NCBI GenBank assembly: GCA_020026155.1
Contig: JAHHQX010000001.1
Span: 90,919 to 154,918, forward strand
Origin: Actinobacillus sp.
GTDB lineage: Bacteria; Pseudomonadota; Gammaproteobacteria; Enterobacterales; Pasteurellaceae
Reading direction: 5' to 3'
DNA length: 64,000 nt
Positions 9,092 through 16,885 of this stretch are shown one piece after another; positions within the stretch are counted from its first letter, which is position 1; the number at the start of each line of letters is the position of its first letter. The notes beneath the pieces are model-generated. The model saw only the letters and a list, made by a program, of their open reading frames with translations. It searched no databases and was not told the origin of the DNA. A program made the position numbers and the translations under genes.

Positions 9092-10717
9092 ATGACAGAT
9101 GTAATTCAATTAGCAACCCAGTGGATGGAACAAGATCCAGACGCAGAAACTCGTGAAGAGTTGAAAAATTTGATTGCTAAAAATGATGTTAAGGAATTAA
9201 ACGTACGTTTTTCTGGTCGTTTACAGTTTGGAACAGCAGGGTTACGTGGACGCTTACAAGCAGGTCCAATGGGCATGAACCGTGTGCTTGTTGCCCAAGC
9301 AGCAGCAGGGCTTGCTCGCTATTTATTAGCACGTAATGAAAAACCATCTATCGTTATTGGTTATGATGGTCGTAAAAATTCTCTTCGTTTTGCACAAGAT
9401 ACCGCTGAAATCATGCAAGCAGCGGGGATTGATGCTTTCTTAATGCCAAGTTTACGCCCAACTCCAGTACTTGCATTCTCAGTTCGCTTCATGAAAGCGA
9501 GTGCAGGGGTAATGGTAACAGCAAGTCATAACCCGCCAGATGATAACGGTTATAAAGTATATCTTGGTGGTAAAGACGATGGTGCACAAATCGTTGCGCC
9601 AGACGATAAACTTATTGCAGAGCAAATCCAATGGGTTGCGGATAATCAAAAAGTGACAGATATTCCGCGCAGTACTGATTATAAAATGATTGATCAAAGT
9701 GTGATTGATGAATACGTAGCACGTACAGCCTCTCTAGCGACTGCACCTGTAAGTCAATTCACTTATGTTTATACTGCAATGCACGGGGTGGGTAAAGAAA
9801 CTTTATTAAATGTTTTAGATAAAGCAGGCTTACCAAAACCTGTATTAGTGGAATCACAATGCGAACCAGACGGTACTTTCCCAACCGTATCATTCCCTAA
9901 CCCAGAAGAAAAAGGTGCATTAGATTTAGCGATTGCGAAAGCAAAAGAAGTTGACGCGGAATTTATCGTTGCAAACGATCCAGATGCTGACCGTTTAGCT
10001 GTAGCGATTAAAGATGCAAATGGTAACTGGCATAACTTGCACGGTAACCAAGTGGGTCTTTATTTCGGTTGGTTTATCGGAAAAGCAGCACAAAAAGCAG
10101 GTAAAAAAGGCGTATTAGGTTGCTCATTAGTATCTAGCCCGTTACTTGCAAAAGTTGCTGAATCTTGCGGTTTAGAACATCAAGAAACATTAACTGGTTT
10201 CAAATATATCGGTCGTATCCCTGGCTTAATCTTTGGTTTTGAAGAAGCACTTGGCTATCTCGTAAACCCAACCGTAGCCCACGATAAAGACGGTATTTCT
10301 GCAATCACTTGCTTCTTAAACTTAATCAACACCTTAAAAGCAGAAGGCAAAACATTTGCACAATTCCAACAAGAATTTGTAGATACTTTTGGCGCAGCTT
10401 ATAGCGATCAATTAAGTTTACGCGTAGCTGATCTTGGTCGTATTCAACGTATCTTAAAAGCGGTGCGTGAAAATCCATTCCAAGAAATTGGTGGCGTGAA
10501 AGTGGAACAATACATCGATCACCTTCAAACTGAAAAACAAAATAATATTCTTGTTTTCAACCTTGCAGGCGGTCAACGTGTAATTTTACGTCCATCAGGT
10601 ACTGAACCAAAACTTAAAATGTACCTTGATACCAATGGTAAAACTTTAGAACAAGCAAAAGAAATTTGCGCAAATATCAAAGCAAGTTTAGAACAATTTG
10701 CTGACACGATTGCGTAA
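9092..10717 (+). CDS. Alpha-D-phosphohexomutase (phosphoglucomutase/phosphomannomutase)
   Basis: A 541-residue member of the alpha-phosphohexomutase superfamily, of the longer bacterial PgcA/YhxB-like or PGM2-like class. The phospho-serine loop is TASHNPPDDNG with S145. The metal loop is DPDADR (296-301), the sugar loop region is GFKYIG, and the phosphate-binding loop is RPSGTEPKLKMY near the C-terminus. It probably converts glucose 6-phosphate to glucose 1-phosphate for sugar-nucleotide synthesis; specificity for glucose or mannose cannot be read from sequence. It follows pgi by 56 bases with GAGAGGA before the ATG, and a hairpin terminator follows. Confidence 0.92.
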   Translation: MTDVIQLATQWMEQDPDAETREELKNLIAKNDVKELNVRFSGRLQFGTAGLRGRLQAGPMGMNRVLVAQAAAGLARYLLARNEKPSIVIGYDGRKNSLRFAQDTAEIMQAAGIDAFLMPSLRPTPVLAFSVRFMKASAGVMVTASHNPPDDNGYKVYLGGKDDGAQIVAPDDKLIAEQIQWVADNQKVTDIPRSTDYKMIDQSVIDEYVARTASLATAPVSQFTYVYTAMHGVGKETLLNVLDKAGLPKPVLVESQCEPDGTFPTVSFPNPEEKGALDLAIAKAKEVDAEFIVANDPDADRLAVAIKDANGNWHNLHGNQVGLYFGWFIGKAAQKAGKKGVLGCSLVSSPLLAKVAESCGLEHQETLTGFKYIGRIPGLIFGFEEALGYLVNPTVAHDKDGISAITCFLNLINTLKAEGKTFAQFQQEFVDTFGAAYSDQLSLRVADLGRIQRILKAVRENPFQEIGGVKVEQYIDHLQTEKQNNILVFNLAGGQRVILRPSGTEPKLKMYLDTNGKTLEQAKEICANIKASLEQFADTIA

Positions 10718-10735
10718 ATAAATTTGAAATTAAAT

Positions 10736-10770
10736 AAAAACCCCAAGACAAATCCTTGGGGTTTTCTTTT
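10736..10770 (+). terminator. Terminator after the phosphohexomutase gene
   Basis: CCCCAAG (10741-10747) pairs with CTTGGGG (10755-10761), flanked by A residues on the left and TTTTCTTTT on the right. It could act in both directions between the convergent mutase and thiQ genes. Confidence 0.9.
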
Positions 10771-10789
10771 ATATAATTATTCAAATCAC

Positions 10790-10816
10790 ATAAATTTTCA
10801 CGAAAATTGAGGCGTG
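10790..10816. repeat. Dispersed motif, copy 2 (single arm)
   Basis: Read on the minus strand this is CACGCC, then TCAATTTTC, GT, and GAAAATTTAT. It has the full half-motif without a matching opposite arm. It lies between the mutase terminator and the thiQ stop codon. Confidence 0.75.
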
Positions 10817-10818
10817 GG

Positions 10819-11448
10819 TTATTTAACAAAATGTCCCTGTTTGACCTCTAAAATACGATCGAATTTACCTTGAATTTCATCCACTTGATGGGTCACCATT
10901 AAGAGCGTTGTATGCTGTTTTTGGCAAAGATCTAGAATCAGATCAAGCATTTCTTGACGTAAAACGGGATCGAGCGCTGAGAAGGGTTCATCAAGTAGTA
11001 GAATAGGCTTATGTTGTAACAAACAACGCGCGATAGCGACGCGTTGGCGTTGCCCTCCAGATAATTGTTCAGGGAGGCGGGTAAGATGTTGTTCTAACCC
11101 AACGGCTTTTGCCGCCTGATAAATCGCATCTCGTTCCGAGGCATTGATTTTTAAACTCGGTTTAATACCAAGTGCAAGATTTTGTTCTACGGTTAAATGC
11201 GTAAACAAATTATTATCTTGAAAAAGCATTGCAACAGGGCGTTCAGCGGGTGGCAATAAGGTACAATTCTTACCATTTAGCCAAATTTCACCACGGCTTA
11301 CCCACTCAAAACCCGCAATTAAATTTAATAGTGTACTTTTCCCTGCACCGCTTTCGCCAATGAGTGCAATTTTTTCGCCTTTTTTAGCCGAAAGCGAAAA
11401 ATGCATAGGCATGTCAGGATAATCAAAATCAATTTGAAGCTGAATCAT
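10819..11448 (-). CDS. thiQ: Thiamine ABC transporter ATP-binding protein
   Basis: ATPase of the thiamine/TPP importer. The 209-residue product shows Walker A GESGAGKST, Q-loop region MLFQDNNLF, signature LSGGQRQRVA and Walker B PILLLDEPF. The frame is open to 11478, but the start chosen here is the ATG at 11448 (MIQLQIDFDY), because GGAGGA sits just before it and the N-terminus then aligns with other ThiQ proteins. With this start the first 20 bases overlap the end of thiP, so the two are translationally coupled. Confidence 0.95.
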   Translation of the reverse strand: MIQLQIDFDYPDMPMHFSLSAKKGEKIALIGESGAGKSTLLNLIAGFEWVSRGEIWLNGKNCTLLPPAERPVAMLFQDNNLFTHLTVEQNLALGIKPSLKINASERDAIYQAAKAVGLEQHLTRLPEQLSGGQRQRVAIARCLLQHKPILLLDEPFSALDPVLRQEMLDLILDLCQKQHTTLLMVTHQVDEIQGKFDRILEVKQGHFVK

Positions 11449-13051
11449 ATTCCTCCACAAAGTAGAATAAAAGAGCACAGAAAATTAATAAAACCAGTGC
11501 AGTTACTGATGCACTATCCATCTGGTAGCGCGCAAGTTGTTGATAGAGTAATTGGGGCAATGACGTAAAGTCCTGATTGCCAAATAATGAAATAGCGGTT
11601 AAATCGCCAAGTGAAAGGCAAGTTGCCACGGTAAATCCATATTTGATCGGATTTTTTAGATTATGCCATTCAATATATCTTAGACGGGCAAAACCGCGGA
11701 TACCTAGTGAATTACATAGCTTTTCATAAAACAACATATTGTTATACATCGGCACGGTAAGAACACGAATCACAAAGGGCAATGCCATTAACGCATTACA
11801 ACACATGACAATGCTAAATAACAATGGCGTTGTTGCATCAAAAGAGCGGAGTAGTAAAAAAAGCCCTAGCGCTAAAACCAATGTCGGAATGGCTAAAATC
11901 ACCATACCGAGATTTAAAAAATTATTTGCAAGCCAAAGATGATTGCGCCACATCCAATAGCGGGCTAAATAGAGAATTGTCATCGCGATGATAACAGTGA
12001 GTAGCCCTGCTAATGGAGGCAAAGTAACGGAATAAATTAATGCACGCCATAATTCGCTATCGTGTAGGCTATGCCAGAGTTCACCTGAAAACAGTCCCGC
12101 CCAAATCGTATTAATCAGTGGCAACAAGATGAAAGCTAATGTCAGCAAAATCACGACAATTTGCATAAATTTTACCGAAAATGTCTGCGTGTCTAGCCAC
12201 GGGCGACGTTGTGATTGCAATAGTGAGCCTTTTTTGACAAAAAAACTACTGCCACTGAATAAAATAAAGCAGAATAAAAATTGCAATAAGGCAAAGATCG
12301 CCGCTTTTCCTAAGTCAAAATCAAAAAAGACACTTTGATAAATTGCCACTTCAAGGGTCGTAAATTTTGGACCGCCACCCAAAGTTAATACCACAGCAAA
12401 ACTGGTAAAACATAACATAAAAATTAACACGAAAGTCGGCAATAATTGTTGGCGCAGATAAGGCAATTCGATAAGACGGATAAATTGCCAGCCACGAATA
12501 CCGAGTTGTGCAGCGAGTTGGCGCTGTTCACTCGGGATACTGCTTAGGCTTTGTAAAAATAAACGGCTTGCGAGCGGAATATTGAAAAATAGATGCGCAA
12601 TTAAAATTCCAGTTAACCCATAAATATCCCATTCACCGACAAAGCCTAGACAATGATAAAGATGAGCGAACCAACCATTTTGCCCGTAAATACCCATTAA
12701 TCCAAAAATGACAACCAGAGAGGGTAAAACAAAGGTTAAGGAAAAGAGTTTTAAAATAAGTTTTTTTCCCCAGAATTTCTGATAGAAAAAAGCGCGGGCA
12801 AACAGGATTCCAAATAAAATCGATAATATTGCCGAAAGAAAAGCTTGCCAAAAACTGAAGTAAATGACGTGATGTAAATAGCGATCTTGCATGAGATCGT
12901 GCCAGCTATAATCTTGTCCTTGTTGCCAAATTGCTGTTAGAGATAAACTATAAAATAAAACGATCGTACATACGATAGCAAAACCGCCACTATAAATCGC
13001 TTTATGCTGACGAATAGTCGCGGTTAATTTTTGAAGAGCAAATCTGGTCAT
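11429..13051 (-). CDS. thiP: Thiamine ABC transporter permease
   Basis: A 540-residue integral membrane protein with two successive permease modules, about 12 helices in total, as in ThiP. Each half carries the EAA-type cytoplasmic loop (for example AAQLGIRGWQFIRLIELP and CNSLGIRGFARLRYIEW). It forms the membrane channel for thiamine delivered by ThiB and driven by ThiQ. The ATG lies 1 base after the thiB stop, and its 3' end overlaps thiQ by 20 bases. Confidence 0.95.
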   Translation of the reverse strand: MTRFALQKLTATIRQHKAIYSGGFAIVCTIVLFYSLSLTAIWQQGQDYSWHDLMQDRYLHHVIYFSFWQAFLSAILSILFGILFARAFFYQKFWGKKLILKLFSLTFVLPSLVVIFGLMGIYGQNGWFAHLYHCLGFVGEWDIYGLTGILIAHLFFNIPLASRLFLQSLSSIPSEQRQLAAQLGIRGWQFIRLIELPYLRQQLLPTFVLIFMLCFTSFAVVLTLGGGPKFTTLEVAIYQSVFFDFDLGKAAIFALLQFLFCFILFSGSSFFVKKGSLLQSQRRPWLDTQTFSVKFMQIVVILLTLAFILLPLINTIWAGLFSGELWHSLHDSELWRALIYSVTLPPLAGLLTVIIAMTILYLARYWMWRNHLWLANNFLNLGMVILAIPTLVLALGLFLLLRSFDATTPLLFSIVMCCNALMALPFVIRVLTVPMYNNMLFYEKLCNSLGIRGFARLRYIEWHNLKNPIKYGFTVATCLSLGDLTAISLFGNQDFTSLPQLLYQQLARYQMDSASVTALVLLIFCALLFYFVEEYDSASN

Positions 13052-13052
13052 A

Positions 13053-14048
13053 TTAATTGGTTAGCGCATTTTGCCAAGTGTTAATCCATTGACGCATGGT
13101 TTGTTGTGGTACGCTTTCTTCTTTTAAATTCGGCAGAACAGATTGTTGGCGTAACTTATCGTAAAGCGGAACGTGAATATTTTGCACAACAGGCAGCATC
13201 ACATTAGCCGTCGATAAGATTTTTTGAGCTGGTGGGGTAATCATAAATTGTGTGAACGCATTGGTACAATCATTTTCATGATTTTTTAGCGTAGCAACAA
13301 ATTCAATCTGTGCAACATGCGGAGCAGGGAAGTTGGCAGCCACATAATTGTCATTATGTTCATTTAAGATATGGTACAAAGGTGATGTATTGTAGCTTAA
13401 CACCATATCCGCCTCACCTTTTAAGAAAGCGCCATAAGCCTCAGACCAGCTTTTGGTGACGGTTACCGTATGCTTTGCCAATGTTTGCCACGCAGATTGG
13501 ATATCTTTTTCAGAATAGACTTTATTCATCCATGCCACGAAACCTTGACCGACTGCAGAAGTACGCGGATCTTCATAAATTACACGGATATCTTGGCGAT
13601 TAACCAATTCTTGTAAGGATTTTGGTGGATTTTTTAATTTTGTCTTATTATAGATAAATGCATAATCAGCAAAGCCGTAAGGGACAAACGTCGCATTACG
13701 GAAATTTTCTGGCAATGTATCGAGTTCCACTTTTGCGGGCGTAAAAAGCTGTGATTTTTCTGCCGCATCTAGCATAAAATTATTTAACCCGATAGCCATA
13801 TCTGCTTTTGTCTGTTTCCCCTCTAAACGAATACGGTTAAACATCGTATTTGAGCCATCAAGTGCCGTGTAATGAATTTGGCATTGCGGATGGGATTGTT
13901 CGAATAATTGCTTTAACTTCGGACCAGCACCCCATTTTTCAGATGCAAAGCTATTATAGGTGTACACATTGACAGTCTGCGTTGCCATAGCAAATGGTGA
14001 AGCGAGTAGCAATGTCGTTGTTAAAAAAGAAAATATTTTTTGTTTCAT
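13053..14048 (-). CDS. thiB: Thiamine ABC transporter periplasmic binding protein
   Basis: A 331-residue periplasmic solute-binding protein. The N-terminus has a clear signal peptide (MKQKIFSFLTTTLLLASPFAMA, cleaved near residue 22), followed by TQTVNVYTYNSFASEKWGAG as in TbpA/ThiB. It captures thiamine and its phosphates and feeds ThiPQ. It is the first gene of thiBPQ, with GCGGAG 6 bases before the ATG. A TPP riboswitch lies 79-150 bases upstream, so the operon is repressed by intracellular TPP. Confidence 0.95.
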   Translation of the reverse strand: MKQKIFSFLTTTLLLASPFAMATQTVNVYTYNSFASEKWGAGPKLKQLFEQSHPQCQIHYTALDGSNTMFNRIRLEGKQTKADMAIGLNNFMLDAAEKSQLFTPAKVELDTLPENFRNATFVPYGFADYAFIYNKTKLKNPPKSLQELVNRQDIRVIYEDPRTSAVGQGFVAWMNKVYSEKDIQSAWQTLAKHTVTVTKSWSEAYGAFLKGEADMVLSYNTSPLYHILNEHNDNYVAANFPAPHVAQIEFVATLKNHENDCTNAFTQFMITPPAQKILSTANVMLPVVQNIHVPLYDKLRQQSVLPNLKEESVPQQTMRQWINTWQNALTN

Positions 14049-14126
14049 TCTAAACTCCGCAAGAAAACAACATTAATGAAGATGAATGAACCATAAAACA
14101 TGAGAAGGAAAAGAAAGAAGGGAAGT

Positions 14127-14198
14127 ATTAGTTTCCTACGACAGTCCTAACTGTTTCAGGTTCGCGGGTATATTCTCAGCAGTTGCACCCCGACTAAT
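14127..14198 (-). promoter_or_regulatory. TPP riboswitch (THI element) upstream of thiBPQ
   Basis: On the minus strand the conserved core reads CGGGGTGC, CTGAGA, ACCC and GAACCTGA in the right order and spacing. The closing P1 helix is ATTAGT (14193-14198) with ACTAAT (14127-14132). This is the Thi-box aptamer that binds thiamine pyrophosphate. No strong terminator hairpin is obvious between it and the thiB start, so control may be at translation initiation. A possible -10 (TATACT on the minus strand, 14229-14234) lies just upstream. Confidence 0.95.
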
Positions 14199-14365
14199 CG
14201 CGGTAAGTTTATTGGAAATAAGAAAAAAAGTATAGTGCTTTTAAAAACTAAACCTAAAGAGGTAATTTTTAGGGTAAAAATCCGTCATTTCTTGGATTTT
14301 TATTTGCACAACCCCCAAAGCTAAACTATAATTGCGCCGTTTTTTTTAACACAAAAGGTATTTAA

Positions 14366-14977
14366 ATGAATTTTAAAAAAACTTTACTTGGTGCAAGCAT
14401 TCTTGCTGCAACTTTAGCTCTTTCTGCATGTAACGACAACAGTACTTCAGAAGCTGCAAGCCAAAGCACTTCAGCTCAAGCAAGTACAGCGACTACTGCT
14501 CAAGTTAAAGCACAAGCACACGAAGTGGTTGGTGCAACTAAAACTTTAGCAAAAGATGTTGTTGAAAATGCAAAAGCGCAAACTCACGCAGCAGTTGCAG
14601 CAACTAAAGAAGCTGCAAGTAACTTAGAAAAAGCAGCAAAAGAACAAGCAGTAGCGGCAGTAGATTCTACTAAAGCAGCAGCAACTAATGTTCTTGATTC
14701 AGTGAAAAAAATGGCAAATGACGCGGTAGATTCTGCAAAAAATACAGCTAAAAGCGCAGTAGATGCAGTTAAAACTACAGCAGCAAATACTGTATCAGAC
14801 GCAAAAGATAAAGCAGCATCAACTGTAACTCATGCAGAAGATAAAGCGGCATCAGCAGTTTCAAAAGCAGAGAACAAAGCAAGCGAAACGATGACTAAAG
14901 CAGAAGACAAAGCAGCAAACGCAGTAAATTCTGCAAGCGCAGCAATGAATAAAAAACTTTCTAGCTTACTTTCTTAA
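14366..14977 (+). CDS. Alanine/lysine-rich lipoprotein with 11-residue (LEA-like) repeats
   Basis: A 203-residue predicted lipoprotein. The signal peptide MNFKKTLLGASILAATLALSAC ends in a lipobox LSAC, with C22 as the acylated residue. The rest is almost pure Ala, Lys, Asp, Thr, Val and Ser with an 11-residue period, clearest in DKAASTVTHAE, DKAASAVSKAE, NKASETMTKAE and DKAANAVNSAS. This period predicts a long amphipathic right-handed helix like LEA group 3 or apolipoprotein repeats. No enzyme domain is present. It is monocistronic, with its own terminator, and lies between thiB (divergent) and tRNA-Arg. The function is unknown; an envelope-stress or periplasmic spacer role is inference. Confidence 0.85.
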   Translation: MNFKKTLLGASILAATLALSACNDNSTSEAASQSTSAQASTATTAQVKAQAHEVVGATKTLAKDVVENAKAQTHAAVAATKEAASNLEKAAKEQAVAAVDSTKAAATNVLDSVKKMANDAVDSAKNTAKSAVDAVKTTAANTVSDAKDKAASTVTHAEDKAASAVSKAENKASETMTKAEDKAANAVNSASAAMNKKLSSLLS

Positions 14978-14993
14978 TTAGCTATTTAAAGCG

Positions 14994-15023
14994 TAAAAGA
15001 CCGATTTATTCGGTCTTTTTTTA
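14994..15023 (+). terminator. Terminator after the repeat lipoprotein
   Basis: AAAGACCGA pairs with TCGGTCTTT around a TTAT-type loop, followed by a run of T residues. Confidence 0.9.
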
Positions 15024-15092
15024 TATGTAAAATTTTTAATAAAAATAATAAGTTGCCCAATTTAATATAACTTTCTATAATACCGCCAAGTT

Positions 15093-15168
15093 GTTCTCAT
15101 AGCTCAACGGGATAGAGCAGTTGCCTCCTAAGCGACCGATAGAGGTTCGAGTCCTCTTGGGAACGCCA
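15093..15168 (+). tRNA. tRNA-Arg (anticodon CCT)
   Basis: A 76-base cloverleaf. Acceptor GTTCTCA pairs with TGGGAAC, the D arm is GCTC...GAGC, and the anticodon stem GTTGC/GCGAC encloses the loop CTCCTAA with anticodon CCT. The T arm is AGAGG TTCGAGT CCTCT. The discriminator G is followed by encoded CCA. It reads AGG codons. Confidence 0.95.
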
Positions 15169-15175
15169 AAATTAC

Positions 15176-15217
15176 CACGCCCGCTTTTTCATAAAATTTT
15201 TCGAAAAAGCGGGCGTC
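15176..15217. repeat. Dispersed palindromic motif, copy 3
   Basis: CACGCC then CGCTTTTTC, an A/T loop (ATAAAATTTTTC), then GAAAAAGCG and GGCGTC with following T residues. It forms a strong hairpin after tRNA-Arg and probably ends its transcript. The stem sequence differs from copy 1 while both arms covary, so the palindrome itself is maintained. Confidence 0.85.
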
Positions 15218-15231
15218 TTTATTTAAAAATA

Positions 15232-15258
15232 AAAAAGACCGAATGGCTCGGTCTTTCT
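15232..15258 (-). terminator. Terminator after asnS
   Basis: AAAGACCGA (15234-15242) pairs with TCGGTCTTT (15248-15256), with A residues on the plus strand that become the T run on the asnS strand. Confidence 0.85.
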
Positions 15259-15266
15259 TATATTAA

Positions 15267-16670
15267 TTAGAAATTCGCATTACGTGGCGCACGTGGGAAT
15301 GGAATTACATCACGGATATTTTGTACCCCAGTTACATAAACGATTAAACGTTCAAAACCAAGACCAAAACCTGCGTGAGGTACGGTACCATATTTACGAA
15401 GATCACGGTACCACCAGTAATCTTCAGCTTTTAAGCCCATTTCAGCCATACGTTGATCAAGCACTTCTAAACGTTCCTCACGTTGTGAACCACCAATGAT
15501 TTCACCGATTCCAGGTGCTAATACGTCCATTGCTGCAACAGTTTTACCATCATCATTTAAACGCATGTAGAATGCTTTGATATCTTTCGGATAGTTTTTC
15601 ACAACAACTGGTGCTTTGAAGTGTTCTTCAGCTAAGTAACGTTCGTGTTCAGAAGATAAATCAATACCCCATTCAACTTTAAATTCAAAGTCTTTACCTG
15701 ATTTAAGTAAGATATCGATCGCATCAGTATAATCCACTTGAACGAAGTCGGAGTTAATGAAGTTTTCTAAACGAGTGATAACATTTTTATCAACGCGTTG
15801 TGCGAAGAATTCTAAATCATCACGGCGTTCTTCTAAAACAGCTTTGAATACATATTTAAGCATTGCTTCAGCAAGTTTTGCATCATCTTCTAATGTTGCA
15901 AAAGCAAATTCAGGCTCAACCATCCAGAACTCAGCTAAGTGACGAGTGGTGTTAGAGTTTTCAGCACGGAAAGTCGGACCGAAGGTATAAACTTTGCTTA
16001 ATGCGCAAGCATAAGTTTCCGCATTTAATTGACCAGACACAGTTAAGAAAGATTCTTTACCAAAGAAGTCTTGGCTATAATCTACTTTGCCTTCTTCTGT
16101 GCGTGGTAAGTTTTCTAAATCTAATGTAGAAACACGGAACATCTCGCCAGCACCTTCAGTGTCAGATGCAGTGATTAATGGGGTTGCTACCCAATAGAAA
16201 CCTTGTTCTTGGAAGAAACGATGAATTGCACCTGCAAGACAGCTACGTACACGTGCAACCGCACCAATGATATTTGTACGTGGGCGAAGGTGAGCCACTT
16301 CACGTAAATATTCAATACTGTGGCGTTTTGCTGCCATTGGATAAGTGTCAGGATCTTCAACCCAACCAACAACTTTTACCGCGCTTGCTTGAAGTTCAAC
16401 CGCTTGACCAGCTGCCGGAGATTCCACAACCACACCTGTTACTTCAACTGCGCAACCTGTAGTTAAACGTAAAACTTCGCTTTCATAGTTTGGAAGATCA
16501 TTATTTGCAATCGCTTGGATTGGATCAAAACAAGAACCGTCATAAACCGCTAAAAAAGAAAGTCCCGCTTTTGAATCACGACGGGTACGAATCCAACCTT
16601 GCACAGTGACTGTTTCACCAACGGCAACCTTACCTTGCAGCACGTCAGCAACAGATGCTACTTTTGTCAT
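15267..16670 (-). CDS. asnS: Asparaginyl-tRNA synthetase
   Basis: Charges tRNA-Asn. The 467-residue class IIb synthetase has an N-terminal OB-fold anticodon-binding domain (about 1-110, TVQGWIRTRRDSKAGLSF). The catalytic core carries motif 2, including FGPTFRAENSNTTRHLAEF, and motif 3, GFGLGFERLIVYVTG. The ATG is preceded by AGAGGT. It is transcribed alone, convergent with tRNA-Arg, and ended by its own hairpin. Confidence 0.97.
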   Translation of the reverse strand: MTKVASVADVLQGKVAVGETVTVQGWIRTRRDSKAGLSFLAVYDGSCFDPIQAIANNDLPNYESEVLRLTTGCAVEVTGVVVESPAAGQAVELQASAVKVVGWVEDPDTYPMAAKRHSIEYLREVAHLRPRTNIIGAVARVRSCLAGAIHRFFQEQGFYWVATPLITASDTEGAGEMFRVSTLDLENLPRTEEGKVDYSQDFFGKESFLTVSGQLNAETYACALSKVYTFGPTFRAENSNTTRHLAEFWMVEPEFAFATLEDDAKLAEAMLKYVFKAVLEERRDDLEFFAQRVDKNVITRLENFINSDFVQVDYTDAIDILLKSGKDFEFKVEWGIDLSSEHERYLAEEHFKAPVVVKNYPKDIKAFYMRLNDDGKTVAAMDVLAPGIGEIIGGSQREERLEVLDQRMAEMGLKAEDYWWYRDLRKYGTVPHAGFGLGFERLIVYVTGVQNIRDVIPFPRAPRNANF

Positions 16671-16760
16671 ATTTACCTCTAATTTTTATAAAAAACGTCG
16701 CATTTTACCGTATTTCTTACCCAAAACTAAAGGGTTAGCAACGAAAAAAGCGAATTTTTC

Positions 16761-16786
16761 CACGCCAAGATTTTCGGGAAAAATTA
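16761..16786. repeat. Dispersed motif, copy 4 (single arm)
   Basis: CACGCC, AAGATTTTC, GG, GAAAAATTAT on the plus strand. No opposite arm is present. It lies in the spacer upstream of asnS. Confidence 0.7.
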
Positions 16787-16847
16787 TATGGAAAAAGAAA
16801 TCCACTTAAAAAAAGAATAATTGTAATATCTCCATGGCGAAAGATAC

Positions 16848-16878
16848 AAAAAAAGCGCCCGAAGGCGCCTTTTTACTA
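16848..16878 (-). terminator. Terminator after the APC transporter
   Basis: On the minus strand AAAAAGGCGCC, a TTCG tetraloop, GGCGC and a long T run. It directly follows the transporter stop codon. Confidence 0.88.
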
Positions 16879-16885
16879 AATGTAA

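Noticed and set aside
14570..14960. Repeats in the lipoprotein gene as a CRISPR array or a phase-variable DNA repeat
   Set aside because: The repeat is at the amino-acid level only; DNA units are imperfect, in frame, and have no spacers or identical tandem units.
15093..15168. tRNA-Arg as an integration site for the neighbouring lipoprotein gene
   Set aside because: No duplicated tRNA 3' end was found within the flanking kilobases and the base composition does not change there.
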